Notes: a model not told the origin generated them from the letters alone. A DNA stretch of 64,000 nucleotides from Leeuwenhoekiella blandensis MED217 (GCF_000152985.1 NZ_CH672395.1:1092567-1156566), one strand, 5' to 3'; shown: positions 8,150-18,009, counted from the first letter of the stretch. Numbers and translations are program-made.

Positions 8150-9217
8150 TTACAAAGTATTTACGTTATTCAAATCTTCAAACGCTTTTTCTAATCGCGC
8201 AACAAAAGATTCTTCACCTTTACGTAACCAAACGCGTGGGTCGTAAAACTTCTTATTTGGGCTATCTTCTCCGGTTGGGTTACCTATTTGTGTTTGAAGA
8301 TAGTCTGCATTTGCATCAAAATATTCACGAATTCCTTCAGTAAAGGCCCACTGTAAATCGGTGTCGATGTTCATTTTGATAACACCGTAGCTAATACCTT
8401 CACGAATCTCTTCTACAGTAGAACCACTTCCTCCGTGGAATACGAAGTCGATATGATTTTCTTCAACACCATATTTTTCTGTGATATATTCCTGAGAGTT
8501 CTTAAGAATTTTTGGAGTCAATTTTACGTTACCAGGTTTGTAAACCCCGTGAACGTTACCAAAAGCCGCAGCGATAGTGAACTGGTCGCTTACTTTGCTC
8601 AACTCTTCATATGCATAAGCAACTTCTTCTGGCTGTGTATATAGTTTAGAAACGTCAACATCAGAGTTGTCTACACCATCTTCTTCACCACCGGTGATAC
8701 CAAGTTCGATCTCAAGAGTCATTTCCATTTTACTCATACGCTCAAGATACTTTTTACAAAGCTCAATGTTCTCTTCGATTGGTTCTTCACTCAAATCGAT
8801 CATATGAGAGCTGAAAAGAGAATGACCGTGTTCTTTATAATATTCTTCTGAAGCGTCTAGAAGTCCGTCAATCCAAGGTAAAAGTTTTTTAGCACAGTGG
8901 TCTGTATGTAAGATTACAGTTGCACCATAGCGCTTTGCTAATTCATGAACGTGTTTTGCTCCTGCAATTGCTCCTGCAACTGCTGCTTGTTGATTGTCAT
9001 TAGAATATCCTTTTCCTGCATTAAACTGGGCTCCTCCGTTAGAAAATTGAAGAATAACAGGCGCATTTAATTTTGCAGCGGTCTCTAAAACACCATTAAT
9101 AGTGTTAGAACCAATAACGTTTACTGCCGGTAGGGCATAACCGTTTTCTTTTGCATGTTTAAAAATAGCCTGAACTTCTTTTCCGGTAGCAACTCCAGGT
9201 TTGATACTATGACTCAT
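8150..9217 (-). CDS. fbaA: Fructose-bisphosphate aldolase, class II
   Basis: This enzyme splits fructose 1,6-bisphosphate into dihydroxyacetone phosphate and glyceraldehyde 3-phosphate and works in reverse in gluconeogenesis. The 355-residue product has the length of class IIA enzymes. Zinc-binding histidines are visible in HTDHCAKKLLPW (near residue 105), GNVHGVYKPG (near 223) and FHGGSGS (near 260). The NMDTD-type phosphate-site block appears as KMNIDTDLQWAF near 287. It is a single gene between accD and the TamL gene with its own terminator. Confidence 0.96.
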   Translation of the reverse strand: MSHSIKPGVATGKEVQAIFKHAKENGYALPAVNVIGSNTINGVLETAAKLNAPVILQFSNGGAQFNAGKGYSNDNQQAAVAGAIAGAKHVHELAKRYGATVILHTDHCAKKLLPWIDGLLDASEEYYKEHGHSLFSSHMIDLSEEPIEENIELCKKYLERMSKMEMTLEIELGITGGEEDGVDNSDVDVSKLYTQPEEVAYAYEELSKVSDQFTIAAAFGNVHGVYKPGNVKLTPKILKNSQEYITEKYGVEENHIDFVFHGGSGSTVEEIREGISYGVIKMNIDTDLQWAFTEGIREYFDANADYLQTQIGNPTGEDSPNKKFYDPRVWLRKGEESFVARLEKAFEDLNNVNTL

Positions 9218-9285
9218 AGGTTGTTGTTTACTTAGTTAAAGGGCATAAAATTAATAAATAATTGGGGTTTAACCAGCTTATTTGA

Positions 9286-11880
9286 TTAGAAAGGATAGTT
9301 AATACCCACATTGTAGACGGCATTGGCAAAATTTGTGTTTTTAAACCAGCGTTCGCCATTGGGTAAAGCAGGATCATAGGTTTTAAAACCTACATCAAAC
9401 CGCAATACAAAAAAGCTAAAATCATAGCGTAGACCAAAACCGGTTCCTACCGCAATATCCTCTAAACTTTGGAAGCCTGTAAAGGTAGCTTGTGGGTCTT
9501 CTACATTATCTAGAGCATTCCAGATATTTCCAACATCTGTAAAAATGGCACCCTTTAAATCGCCCAGAAAGGTAAAGCGCTGTTCTAAATTAAAAGCAAG
9601 CTTCATGTTTGCTTCGTTAAAGTCGTTTGGGCTGTCTGTGCTACCAGGTCCTAATCTATAGGCCTGCCAAGCGCGGTTATCGTTAGAGCCACCACCAAAG
9701 AAACTGCGTATGAATGGAATACTATTGGAGTTTCCGTATGGGATCGCGATTCCGCCGTAGGCTCTAAAAGCAAGAATATTATCACTGCCAAAATCCCAAT
9801 GCTTTATAAAATCCAATTCGGTTTTTACATATTGAGAAAATGTTACCCCTAGAATTCTTGACGAACCGTTCTCATTCTCTTCAAGTCCGATCAAATTACT
9901 TATCGCACTCAGGGTGTTTCCTGCAACTTCGAGCTTGGCTCTAAAACTGGTGAATTCATCATCAAAAAGATTGTCTCGGGTATTTTTATAATAGGTAAAA
10001 CTCGAGGCGAGTATCAGGTTATCTTCAGTCAATCTTTGACGGCGTTCTTCAATATTCACGACATCATTAAACTCGGTTGTGGTGACGCCAATTGTTCGGT
10101 TTTGTACTTCATTAATAAATCCAAGTGCGCCATCAGGTATCGAGAGGTTGCCCGCATCATTATAATAAGAACCCGCTTGAGCCGGATAGTTTAAAGCGAT
10201 AGCGTTCAACTCATCGTACGAATTCTCATAGACATTGAAATAATTAGGGATGTTTAGATTCCGAATATATTGAATGTCAAAAAGGTCAAAACGGTAATTT
10301 AAATTTGCTGAAGGTGTCCATTTGTAATTGATGCCGCCGGTGATGTTTTGCTTGTCAAGACCTATGTTTTGTTGAATTCCTATACCGGTAGTAAAACTTG
10401 TAGAAGGGGACATTTCTGGAGCGATAAAACCGGTGCGAATAGGAAAAAAGATACGCGGAATTGTTAAGCTGATATCTGCGCCAATTTCAGTAATATCAAA
10501 AAGCTCTGGGCTGTTACTGCCCGCAGCAGTCCTGGAATCACCTATACTCGCCCGTCCAGAAATTTGCAAGGTTTCCATTCCGCCAAGAACGTTACGTATG
10601 CGTAAAGAACCTCCACCTGCTATCCCGAAGGTTTGAATATTTGAGGTAGAAACATCAAAATCTGCTCTCAAATTGAATTTAGGCAGGGGCGTAAGCAGAA
10701 TATTTGCAACAAGATCAGTTCCGTCGGGATCATCGGGATCTTCAGAAAACCGAAGGTCAGGATATCTAAAAGTTCCTAGTTGACTCAGGCGTATTAATGT
10801 TTGATTGCGGGACTCATCGCTATACGTTTCGCCCGGCTCAATAAAAATAGCGTCTATAAGACGTTTGGGTTTGTATCTGATCTTATCATAAGCATATAGA
10901 TAATGATCATCACGTTCTAAACTGTCTGTAAAGGTATCGTTGCGCAGGGAATAACCATAATCTGTAGTGACTTTTACCTTGCTTATTTTATGCACTTGTA
11001 GAGGGAGTTCATAAACCGAATCACGCCCGCGTATTTCGCGGTTTCTGATGTTTAGCTCTAAATTTACCCGATGATTGGTATTAACCGAATCGCCTACAAA
11101 ACTGATGAACTCCTGATCAAAATGAAACAAACCGTTATTACGCATCAATTCGGTAATACGGCTGGTTTCTGCATTGATGTCTAGCAGTTCATATTGTGCT
11201 CCGTTTTTTATAAACGCGTTTTCTTTGTGTGCTTGATAGATTGAATCTGCTGCTGGGGATTTGATAAATGTTTTTACAGAATCAATGATATAGGGTCTCT
11301 TAGTGTCAACTGCATAAACTATTTTTCCGCGTTTGTTGGCGCTGTCTTTTTCTATCGTATAGGTTGTTTCGGCATTAAACCATCCTTTACTGTTGTAGTA
11401 TTCTGTGAGTCGTTCTGCTGAGCGCTTCGTGAGATTCTCAGTAATTATGGCAGGTTCTTCTCCAAAATCGCGCAGCACTTCATTAAACCCCAATTTAAAT
11501 TTTATGTATTGGTCAAGTTGTTTGCGAGATAGAATGCTTGTCCAAAAATTTAAAGTACGTTGATTATTGTCATTAAGTTTGGCTTGAAGAATGGAATCTA
11601 GATTGGGTCGCGCCCAATTGTAAATGTATAACCGCGTAGGTGTGCCCAGCAAAGGCACTTTGCTGTTGGGCTGTAAATAAGGAATATTGTTGATGTTGTA
11701 TTCTGTATTTACTTCGCCATTGACTACGATTTCATTTTCGGTTAATAAAAGTCGGCCTTCGGGTACTCGCTTTACCGCATCACAAGCTGCCAGGGTAGAC
11801 AGTAGTATGATAATTAATCCTATTTTTGCGGAAAGTTTTTGCAAGGGCTTTTTTATAAAAATAACTTCAAAAATACACAT
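9286..11880 (-). CDS. tamL: Outer-membrane assembly factor of the BamA/TamA family, lipidated (TamL-like)
   Basis: Members of this family help place proteins in the outer membrane. The 864-residue product has a lipoprotein signal (GLIIILLSTLAAC, lipid on C33), periplasmic POTRA-type repeats in about residues 50-400, and a C-terminal beta-barrel with alternating strands ending in Phe (NVGINYPF). A lipobox on an Omp85 protein is typical of Bacteroidota TamL. The start codon lies only 5 bp from the GTG of the divergent RNA methylase, so promoters of each gene must lie inside the other gene or be very compact. No better internal start is visible. Confidence 0.85.
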   Translation of the reverse strand: MCIFEVIFIKKPLQKLSAKIGLIIILLSTLAACDAVKRVPEGRLLLTENEIVVNGEVNTEYNINNIPYLQPNSKVPLLGTPTRLYIYNWARPNLDSILQAKLNDNNQRTLNFWTSILSRKQLDQYIKFKLGFNEVLRDFGEEPAIITENLTKRSAERLTEYYNSKGWFNAETTYTIEKDSANKRGKIVYAVDTKRPYIIDSVKTFIKSPAADSIYQAHKENAFIKNGAQYELLDINAETSRITELMRNNGLFHFDQEFISFVGDSVNTNHRVNLELNIRNREIRGRDSVYELPLQVHKISKVKVTTDYGYSLRNDTFTDSLERDDHYLYAYDKIRYKPKRLIDAIFIEPGETYSDESRNQTLIRLSQLGTFRYPDLRFSEDPDDPDGTDLVANILLTPLPKFNLRADFDVSTSNIQTFGIAGGGSLRIRNVLGGMETLQISGRASIGDSRTAAGSNSPELFDITEIGADISLTIPRIFFPIRTGFIAPEMSPSTSFTTGIGIQQNIGLDKQNITGGINYKWTPSANLNYRFDLFDIQYIRNLNIPNYFNVYENSYDELNAIALNYPAQAGSYYNDAGNLSIPDGALGFINEVQNRTIGVTTTEFNDVVNIEERRQRLTEDNLILASSFTYYKNTRDNLFDDEFTSFRAKLEVAGNTLSAISNLIGLEENENGSSRILGVTFSQYVKTELDFIKHWDFGSDNILAFRAYGGIAIPYGNSNSIPFIRSFFGGGSNDNRAWQAYRLGPGSTDSPNDFNEANMKLAFNLEQRFTFLGDLKGAIFTDVGNIWNALDNVEDPQATFTGFQSLEDIAVGTGFGLRYDFSFFVLRFDVGFKTYDPALPNGERWFKNTNFANAVYNVGINYPF

Positions 11881-11885
11881 TAGAC

Positions 11886-12599
11886 GTGGTTAGCAAAAGC
11901 CAAATAAAATTAATAACGAGTCTGGCTCAAAAAAAGTACCGACAGCAAAACGCTTTGTTTGTTGTAGAGGGAATTAAAGGAATACGCGAATTTCTAGATT
12001 CGAGCTACGTATTACACAGTCTTTATGCGCTTGAAGGTGTTTTTGAAGATCAGGATACAACTGAGGTTTCACCTGCAGAACTCAAAAAAATATCGTTTTT
12101 AAAAACACCACAAAAGGCTTTGGCGCTTTTTGAAATCCCAAAACAGCGTTTAGAAATAAAATCGGGCTTTCAGTTGGTACTTGATGAGGTGCGTGACCCG
12201 GGAAACTTAGGTACTTTGATAAGGCTTTGCGACTGGTATGGTATTGAGCATCTTATTTGTTCTGAACAGACGGTAGATTGTTTTAATCCTAAAGTGGTGC
12301 AAGCGACGATGGGATCATTAACACGTGTAAACCTTGTGTATACCGATTTAGAAACTTATTTGTCAAAACAAAAGCTTCCGGTTTACGGCGCGTTTATGGA
12401 TGGAGAAAATGTTTACCGCTCCCAATTGCCAGAGGAAGCGATTTTGGTTTTAGGTAACGAGGCTAATGGAGTTTCGGCGGCAGTTTCAGAAAAAATTCAG
12501 CAAAAAATAAGCATACCCCAATTTGGTTCAAGCACTACCGAAAGCCTTAATGTAGCCATTGCCGGAGCTATTTTAGTAAGCGAATTTAAACGCGGTTAG
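11886..12599 (+). CDS. TrmH-family (SpoU) RNA 2'-O-methyltransferase
   Basis: Proteins of this type methylate ribose 2'-OH in rRNA or tRNA with S-adenosylmethionine. The 237-residue protein has an N-terminal substrate-binding part (ALFVVEGIKGIREF near residue 18) and the three SpoU motifs: DEVRDPGNLGTLIR near 100, VLGNEANGVS near 188 and IPQFGSSTTESLNVAIAGAI near 213. This knot fold is well conserved. The start is GTG at 11886; no ATG lies nearby. The exact RNA target cannot be told from sequence. Confidence 0.9.
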   Translation: MVSKSQIKLITSLAQKKYRQQNALFVVEGIKGIREFLDSSYVLHSLYALEGVFEDQDTTEVSPAELKKISFLKTPQKALALFEIPKQRLEIKSGFQLVLDEVRDPGNLGTLIRLCDWYGIEHLICSEQTVDCFNPKVVQATMGSLTRVNLVYTDLETYLSKQKLPVYGAFMDGENVYRSQLPEEAILVLGNEANGVSAAVSEKIQQKISIPQFGSSTTESLNVAIAGAILVSEFKRG

Positions 12600-12649
12600 A
12601 TTTTCTCGATCGTCGATATTAAATGTTCTGAGACTTACCTCAGGAAAAT

Positions 12650-13399
12650 TTATTTGATCGCGCAAATACGTAAGCGCTTGTAGTCTGCATAATAATGACC
12701 GTCTTGAAATAGCGCCTCATGCACATTTTCCTGAACTTCTTTTCTAATAGCGTCTGCCTCATGCTCAGGAATGTCTGTGAAGTAGTGTTTAGCAAACATT
12801 TTGAGCCAATCGATAATGCCTGTTTCAGGATCTTTCAATTTAGTAGGGCGCTCGTATAAATGCGCAAAAGTTACCTGAAAGCCCGATTTTTCAAGAAAAT
12901 AGCAGTAGGTTCCCAATTTAGGAAAGTACCAATTGATCGTTCTGGATTGCTTAAAATAACCTTTTTCTTCTAAAACTCTACTCAAAGCTTTGATAATGGT
13001 GTCGATATTTCCTGCGCCTCCCATTTCTAAAAGTAATCTTCCGCCGATTTTTAGATTGCTGTACATCGCAGAGATTGCTGCTTCAGGGTTTAAAATCCAA
13101 TGCAGGGTTGCATTACTAAATATCGCATCGTAGCGTTCTTGATCTATAAAACTTTCTCCGCGAGCGGTTATAAATTCAATGTTTTTAAACTGCGCTTTTG
13201 CTGCATCAATCATCTCTTGAGAAGCATCAATACCTACAAGTTGCGCTCCGCTTTCGGCAATAGCAGCAGTGAGTTCACCAGTACCACAACCCAGATCAAG
13301 TATGCGTTCGTCTTTTTGCGGATTAAGCATACTAATGAGGTCTTTCCCGTAGTTAAAGACAAAGCCGTGTTTTTCTCTATATAAATCTGCTTCCCACAT
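12650..13399 (-). CDS. Class I SAM-dependent methyltransferase (trans-aconitate methyltransferase-like)
   Basis: The 249-residue protein has motif I ILDLGCGTGELTAAI (near residue 34), an acidic residue after strand 2 (VGIDAS), and YDAIFSNATLHWI near 89, which is the pattern of trans-aconitate 2-methyltransferases. The C-terminal half has the long helical cap of that group. The gene overlaps the porT stop by one base (TAATG), so it is the third gene of ubiE-porT-methyltransferase. The substrate is unknown; aconitate is only a family guess. Confidence 0.8.
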   Translation of the reverse strand: MWEADLYREKHGFVFNYGKDLISMLNPQKDERILDLGCGTGELTAAIAESGAQLVGIDASQEMIDAAKAQFKNIEFITARGESFIDQERYDAIFSNATLHWILNPEAAISAMYSNLKIGGRLLLEMGGAGNIDTIIKALSRVLEEKGYFKQSRTINWYFPKLGTYCYFLEKSGFQVTFAHLYERPTKLKDPETGIIDWLKMFAKHYFTDIPEHEADAIRKEVQENVHEALFQDGHYYADYKRLRICAIK

Positions 13400-14100
13400 T
13401 ATTGAAAGGTAAAGTTTAAAAATATACCGCGAGATTGCATGGTTTCAATATTTGAAGTGTATAAACTGTTTGGGTTTTCATCCCTAACCAGTTCATCTGT
13501 CAATGCAAAAACACCGCGTATACTTGGTGAAAATTTGAAATAAGGTAAATATAAGTCAATACCAAATCCTACCTCATAGTAAAAGGTATTGTTGGTCATT
13601 CTAAATTGTCCCGAACTGTTGTCATCGGGATTTTTCTCATTACTCGATAAGTTGTGCGAGTAACTAAAACCGCCCACAACAAATGGTTTGAAGTTATTAA
13701 GTCGCTTGGTTGAAAATTTTAATAACAAAGGGAAGTGTATATAGGTCGAATTGAGTTCGCGAATTCTATCATTTTCTTCTCCCGGAATATCAAGATAAAA
13801 CAGTGTTCGTGCATTGTAAACCAAACCGGGTTCCAGGCGTAAATCTAAAAATTCATTAATACGTTTGTTCCCAAGCAGTCCTACATTGAAACCGTAGTTT
13901 TGCTCGACAAAAATATCAGGCCTAGCTTCTTTATAATCAAAATTGAAGTCGTATCGATTGATGCCAAAATAGTATCCCCAACTCCATGGTTTTTTGTCAA
14001 AATTCTCATCATTAAGAATGCGCTCCCGAGTCAAAAATTGCGCTTGCGCTGTTGATGCTGAGAGTATAATAAGAAAGACAAAAACCGGTAGTTTGTGCAT
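13399..14100 (-). CDS. porT: PorT family protein, T9SS / gliding component
   Basis: PorT is an outer-membrane beta-barrel needed for type IX secretion. I start it at the ATG at 14100 (MHKLPVFVFLIILSASTAQAQ), which begins a clean signal peptide and leaves 4 bp after the ubiE stop. The longer frame from 14163 would run into ubiE. The mature part alternates amphipathic strands typical of OMP_b-brl barrels. ubiE followed by porT is a known neighbour pair in Bacteroidota, which supports the name. Length is 233 residues. Confidence 0.9.
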   Translation of the reverse strand: MHKLPVFVFLIILSASTAQAQFLTRERILNDENFDKKPWSWGYYFGINRYDFNFDYKEARPDIFVEQNYGFNVGLLGNKRINEFLDLRLEPGLVYNARTLFYLDIPGEENDRIRELNSTYIHFPLLLKFSTKRLNNFKPFVVGGFSYSHNLSSNEKNPDDNSSGQFRMTNNTFYYEVGFGIDLYLPYFKFSPSIRGVFALTDELVRDENPNSLYTSNIETMQSRGIFLNFTFQ

Positions 14101-14104
14101 AGAA

Positions 14105-14833
14105 TTACTTTGATGCCGAATAAATTGTGGCCACGCCCATCGTTTGTGGGTTGGCTTCAACATGAGTAAACCCTGTTTTTCTCAAAATATTGTTGAGCTT
14201 TTCACCATAGGGAAAAACAGAAGCGCTTTCACTTAAATACCCATAAGCATCGCGATCTTTTGAAAATACCCGACCAATTAATGGGAGTAAGGTTTTGGTG
14301 TACAATCCGTAGCCTTGTTTAAACGGGAACTTAGTAGGTACTGAAGTTTCTAGGATCACAAAAATTCCGCCGGGTTTAAGAACGCGTAGGATTTCAGCCA
14401 GACCTTTTTCTAGGGTTTCAAAATTGCGAATTCCGAAGGCAACGGTGATGGCGTCAAAATAATCATCTTCAAACGGAAGATTTTCAGAATCTCCCTGAAC
14501 CATTTTGATACGATCATCCAGGTTTTTTGCAGCAACTTTTTCTTTTCCTACGCTGAGCATTCCTGCAGAAATGTCAAGACCTATAATTTCTTCGGCATCG
14601 GTTTTAGCCAGATTGATAGCGAGATCACCGGTTCCTGTTGCGACGTCCAGGATACGCTTAGGTTTTGTGGCAGCTACTTTGTTTACCACTTTCTTACGCC
14701 ATTTTACATCAATTCCAAAAGAAATCACACGGTTGAGTCCGTCGTATTCTTTAGAAATGGTATCAAACATGCGCTCTACTTGTTCGCGCTTTGACTGGTC
14801 TGAATCTTTATACGGATTAACGTTGCCGCTCAT
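14105..14833 (-). CDS. ubiE: Demethylmenaquinone methyltransferase
   Basis: This enzyme performs the final C-methylation of menaquinone (MenG/UbiE), using S-adenosylmethionine. The 242-residue product has motif [17 protein letters not shown] (near residue 61), the UbiE signature [18 protein letters not shown] (near 30-47) and the second signature [13 protein letters not shown] near 152. It heads the operon with porT and a methyltransferase. Menaquinone is also the electron acceptor of the Nqr complex encoded further on. Confidence 0.95.
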   Translation of the reverse strand: MSGNVNPYKDSDQSKREQVERMFDTISKEYDGLNRVISFGIDVKWRKKVVNKVAATKPKRILDVATGTGDLAINLAKTDAEEIIGLDISAGMLSVGKEKVAAKNLDDRIKMVQGDSENLPFEDDYFDAITVAFGIRNFETLEKGLAEILRVLKPGGIFVILETSVPTKFPFKQGYGLYTKTLLPLIGRVFSKDRDAYGYLSESASVFPYGEKLNNILRKTGFTHVEANPQTMGVATIYSASK

Positions 14834-14849
14834 ATTTTAATTTTAGTGG

Positions 14850-14857
14850 CAAATATA
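14850..14857 (-). promoter_or_regulatory. -7 box for the ubiE-porT operon
   Basis: The minus strand reads TATATTTG, an exact TAnnTTTG match, 17 bp upstream of the ubiE start codon. Confidence 0.55.
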
Positions 14858-14928
14858 CTATTTGTTAGTCGATGAGGCCTGCTCTTTTAGAAGGCTGTTA
14901 TAATTAAAGTTATCTCTATTAATTCTCC

Positions 14929-14936
14929 TATCTTTG
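14929..14936 (+). promoter_or_regulatory. -7 box for trkA-trkH
   Basis: TATCTTTG matches TAnnTTTG exactly. Transcription would begin near 14942, placing the 5' end at the base of the first leader hairpin. A good -33 TTG is not visible. Confidence 0.55.
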
Positions 14937-14942
14937 CAAGGT

Positions 14943-15047
14943 TTTGCTCACAAAGTGAGCGCCGCAGGAACTCGATGATTCGTGTTGCGGTCTACAAACC
15001 AAATGCCTTGCGGACTTGCCCCAAGGTAGTTTACTTTAAAATTGACT
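14943..15047 (+). promoter_or_regulatory. Structured leader of trkA, possible cis-regulatory RNA
   Basis: About 105 bases form three consecutive hairpins: a perfect 6-bp stem with loop AAA (14946-14960), CCGCA with TGCGG (14962-14966, 14986-14990), and CCTTG with CAAGG (15006-15010, 15022-15026). CCGCAGG (14962-14968) can instead pair with CCTTGCGG (15006-15013) with one bulged base, which would break the last two hairpins. I do not recognise any known riboswitch. Control of potassium uptake is an inference from position only. Confidence 0.45.
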
Positions 15048-16397
15048 ATGAAGATTGTAATTGCAGGTGCCGGGGAGGTAGGCTTTCATTTAGCCAAACT
15101 TCTCTCTTTTGAATCACAAGATATCACGCTTATAGATGTTGATAAAGATAGTATTGCGTACGCCGATACGCATCTTGACATACGAACCATACGTGGAGAT
15201 TCTACCTCGATTGCAGTTTTAAAAGAAGCGCGTATAGATACGACAGATCTTATAATTGCAGTTACCTCTAGTGAAACCACCAATATTACAGTGTGTGTGC
15301 TTGCAAAACAAATGGGAGCAAATCGCACCATCGCACGTATTTCAAATACAGAGTTTATAGAGAATCAGGAGGTAGCCGGTTTTAAGAAATTTGGTATTGA
15401 TGAATTGATCTCGCCAGAAAGTCTAGCAGCTTCAGAGATAGAATTGCTGCTCAATCAGTCGGCATTTAACGACAGTTACGAGTTCGAGAACGGAGCGCTT
15501 ACAATGGTAGGAACTTCCTTGAGCAGAACCGCTTCTTTTGTGGGGAAAAGTGTAAAAGAGGCAGCGCGCATTTTTCCTACGTTGCATTTTATGCCTATTG
15601 CAATTCAGCGTGAAGGCACACAGTATACGTTAATTCCGCGAGGTGATACCATTTTTAAAGAAGGGGATCAGGTGTATTTTATGACGGTAAAAGAGGGTGT
15701 TGATGAACTCTATAAGCTTACCGGTAAGATGAAGCAGGAGATTAAAAATGTAATGATTTTAGGCGGAAGTAAAATAGGATACAAGACCGCCCGTGATCTT
15801 TGCTCGCATAATTTTAAGGTCAAGCTCGTAGAGAAGGATAATGATAAAGCCTATGATCTTGCCGAAAATTTACCTAAAACCTTAGTGATCAATGGGGACG
15901 GAAGAAACGTAGAACTTCTTGAAGAAGAAAATATCTACGATATGGACGCTTTTATCGCCGTGACAGGAAACAGTGAAACCAACATTATGTCGTGTTTGGT
16001 GGCGAAGTCTAAAAGCGTTAAAAAAACCATCGCCTTAGTCGAGAATATGGATTATTTTCAGCTTTCTCACAGTATTGGTATCGATACGTTGATCAATAAA
16101 AAGTTACTTGCAGCCAATAATATTTTTAGATACATAAGAAAGGGCGATGTGGTCGCAATGACCAAACTCAATAATATGAATGCTGAACTTTTAGAATTTA
16201 GCGCTAAGCCTAATTCTAAAGTCATAGGAAAACGTATTAAGGATTTAGATTTTCCTAGATCGGCGACTATTGGAGGTATTGTTAGAGACGGAAAAGGTAT
16301 TATTGCACTTGGAGAAAATCGTATCGAAGTAGGCGATCGTATTGTGGTGTGTTGCCTGTTACGATCGATCAACAAAGTAGAACGCATGTTTATCTAA
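15048..16397 (+). CDS. trkA: Trk potassium uptake regulator TrkA
   Basis: TrkA is the peripheral NAD(H)-binding subunit that gates the TrkH potassium channel. I start it at the ATG at 15048 (MKIVIAGAGEVG); the frame can be extended to a TTG at 15042, which is less likely. The 449-residue protein has two RCK halves, each a Rossmann domain followed by a TrkA-C domain. The nucleotide motifs are GAGEVGFHLA (near residue 7) and GGSKIGYKTA (near 238), with acidic residues ending strand 2 (LIDVD, LVEKD). trkH follows after 6 bp, so the pair is one operon. Confidence 0.95.
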   Translation: MKIVIAGAGEVGFHLAKLLSFESQDITLIDVDKDSIAYADTHLDIRTIRGDSTSIAVLKEARIDTTDLIIAVTSSETTNITVCVLAKQMGANRTIARISNTEFIENQEVAGFKKFGIDELISPESLAASEIELLLNQSAFNDSYEFENGALTMVGTSLSRTASFVGKSVKEAARIFPTLHFMPIAIQREGTQYTLIPRGDTIFKEGDQVYFMTVKEGVDELYKLTGKMKQEIKNVMILGGSKIGYKTARDLCSHNFKVKLVEKDNDKAYDLAENLPKTLVINGDGRNVELLEEENIYDMDAFIAVTGNSETNIMSCLVAKSKSVKKTIALVENMDYFQLSHSIGIDTLINKKLLAANNIFRYIRKGDVVAMTKLNNMNAELLEFSAKPNSKVIGKRIKDLDFPRSATIGGIVRDGKGIIALGENRIEVGDRIVVCCLLRSINKVERMFI

Positions 16398-16403
16398 GAC
16401 TCT

Positions 16404-17912
16404 ATGCCTAACAGACCCAGACTCAATCTAAAAATCATTTTTCATTTAATGGGCGTATTGCTTCTGTTTAACGGGGGCTTTATGTTTATTTCTGCAATTG
16501 TTGGCTATTTCTATGATGAGGTTTCGGTGGCTTTAGGGATCATTTCTGCTGGTTTGTTAACGATTTTTCTCGGGATGGTTTTTATGTTCTTTACCCGAGA
16601 CCATAAAAAGGAAATTCAAAAACGGGAAGGGTATATCGTTGTTACCTTTGGATGGATTTTCATGTCATTGAGCGGTTGTTTGCCTTATTTGTTTACAGGT
16701 GCGATCCCTTCATTTACCAATGCTTTTTTTGAAACCATAAGTGGGTATACCACAACGGGTGCGTCGATTTTAAATGATATTGAAGCAATACCTGACGGAG
16801 TTTTGTTCTGGCGTAGTACCACGCATTGGATAGGAGGGATGGGAATTATTGTTCTGGCAATTGCCATTTTGCCTTTACTGGGAATAGGTGGTATGCAACT
16901 TTTTGCTGCCGAAGCACCCGGCCCAAATGCCGATAAATTGCACCCAAGAATTACAGATACCGCAAAACGTTTATGGCTTATTTATTTTGGCTATACGGTA
17001 GCTGAAACCATACTTCTAAAAATCGCAGGAATGTCATTTTTAGATGCTGTGAATCACGCGATGAGTACGCTTTCTACTGGTGGTTTTAGTACAAAAAACG
17101 CGAGTGTAGCCTATTGGAATGATAATCCGGCGGTTCAATATATTATCATTCTCTTCATGTTTTTGGCGGGAACCAACTTTATTCTGAGTTATTTCGCCTT
17201 CAAAGGAAAGCTGCGTAATGTCTGGAAGGATGAAGAGTTCAAATTATATTCAGCCTTTACTGTGGGGTTCACAGTGCTTGTCGTATTTATAATCATATTA
17301 CGTGCTGATGTATCAATTTCTTCAATAGATCATCCAATGGTGTTTGGAGAGTATGAGAGCGCGATACGCCACGGATTGTTTCAAGTGATCTCTGTAATTA
17401 CGACCACCGGTTTTGTTTCAGCAGATTTTACGATGTGGGCACCGTTTGCGACAATTATTTTCTTTGGTTTGATGTTTTTAGGGGGCTCAGCAGGTTCTAC
17501 TTCAGGTGGAATTAAAGTAGTGCGCCATCTTATGATCATCAGAAATGGGGTACTCGAGTTTAAACGTACACTGCATCCAAATGCCATTTTGCCGGTACGT
17601 CACAACGGTAAAGCGGTTAAAAAAGAGATCGTATTTAATATTCTTGCCTTCTTTATTCTTTACCTTTTGGCTTGGATCATTGGTGCCTGTGGTTTGGCTT
17701 CGATGGGACTCGATTTTCCTACAGCTTTGGGAGGTGCAGCTTCATCATTGGGTAATGTGGGGCCTGCTTTTGGGATTTTAAGTCCTGTAAATAATTTTGA
17801 TGCCCTGCCGATTTTAGGAAAGTGGTGGTGTGCATTTTTAATGTTGATCGGCCGACTTGAACTCTTCACTGTTTTGATTCTGTTAACGCCGTTCTTTTGG
17901 CGTAATCGCTAG
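16404..17912 (+). CDS. trkH: Potassium uptake protein TrkH
   Basis: TrkH is the potassium-conducting subunit in the inner membrane. The 502-residue protein has about ten membrane helices and the four pore loops of the family. Their filter sequences are TTTGAS near residue 116, STGGFST near 228, TTTGFVS near 334 and SSLGNVGP near 449. The basic segment KRTLHPNA near 390 after the third pore is usual. The gene follows trkA after 6 bp. No terminator is obvious in the 97 bp before the next gene. Confidence 0.95.
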   Translation: MPNRPRLNLKIIFHLMGVLLLFNGGFMFISAIVGYFYDEVSVALGIISAGLLTIFLGMVFMFFTRDHKKEIQKREGYIVVTFGWIFMSLSGCLPYLFTGAIPSFTNAFFETISGYTTTGASILNDIEAIPDGVLFWRSTTHWIGGMGIIVLAIAILPLLGIGGMQLFAAEAPGPNADKLHPRITDTAKRLWLIYFGYTVAETILLKIAGMSFLDAVNHAMSTLSTGGFSTKNASVAYWNDNPAVQYIIILFMFLAGTNFILSYFAFKGKLRNVWKDEEFKLYSAFTVGFTVLVVFIIILRADVSISSIDHPMVFGEYESAIRHGLFQVISVITTTGFVSADFTMWAPFATIIFFGLMFLGGSAGSTSGGIKVVRHLMIIRNGVLEFKRTLHPNAILPVRHNGKAVKKEIVFNILAFFILYLLAWIIGACGLASMGLDFPTALGGAASSLGNVGPAFGILSPVNNFDALPILGKWWCAFLMLIGRLELFTVLILLTPFFWRNR

Positions 17913-18009
17913 TAAGGGTTAACTTTGTTAAGCTTTAAATTTAGTTGAAGTTAGAAGTTATGTTGCTTTTATTTTTCGACTAATCCCAACCAACCCAAAA
18001 ATAATTGTT

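Noticed and set aside
14943-15047. Known c-di-AMP (ydaO) riboswitch in the trkA leader
   Set aside because: Its conserved blocks are not visible; the leader folds differently, so I only call it a structured leader.
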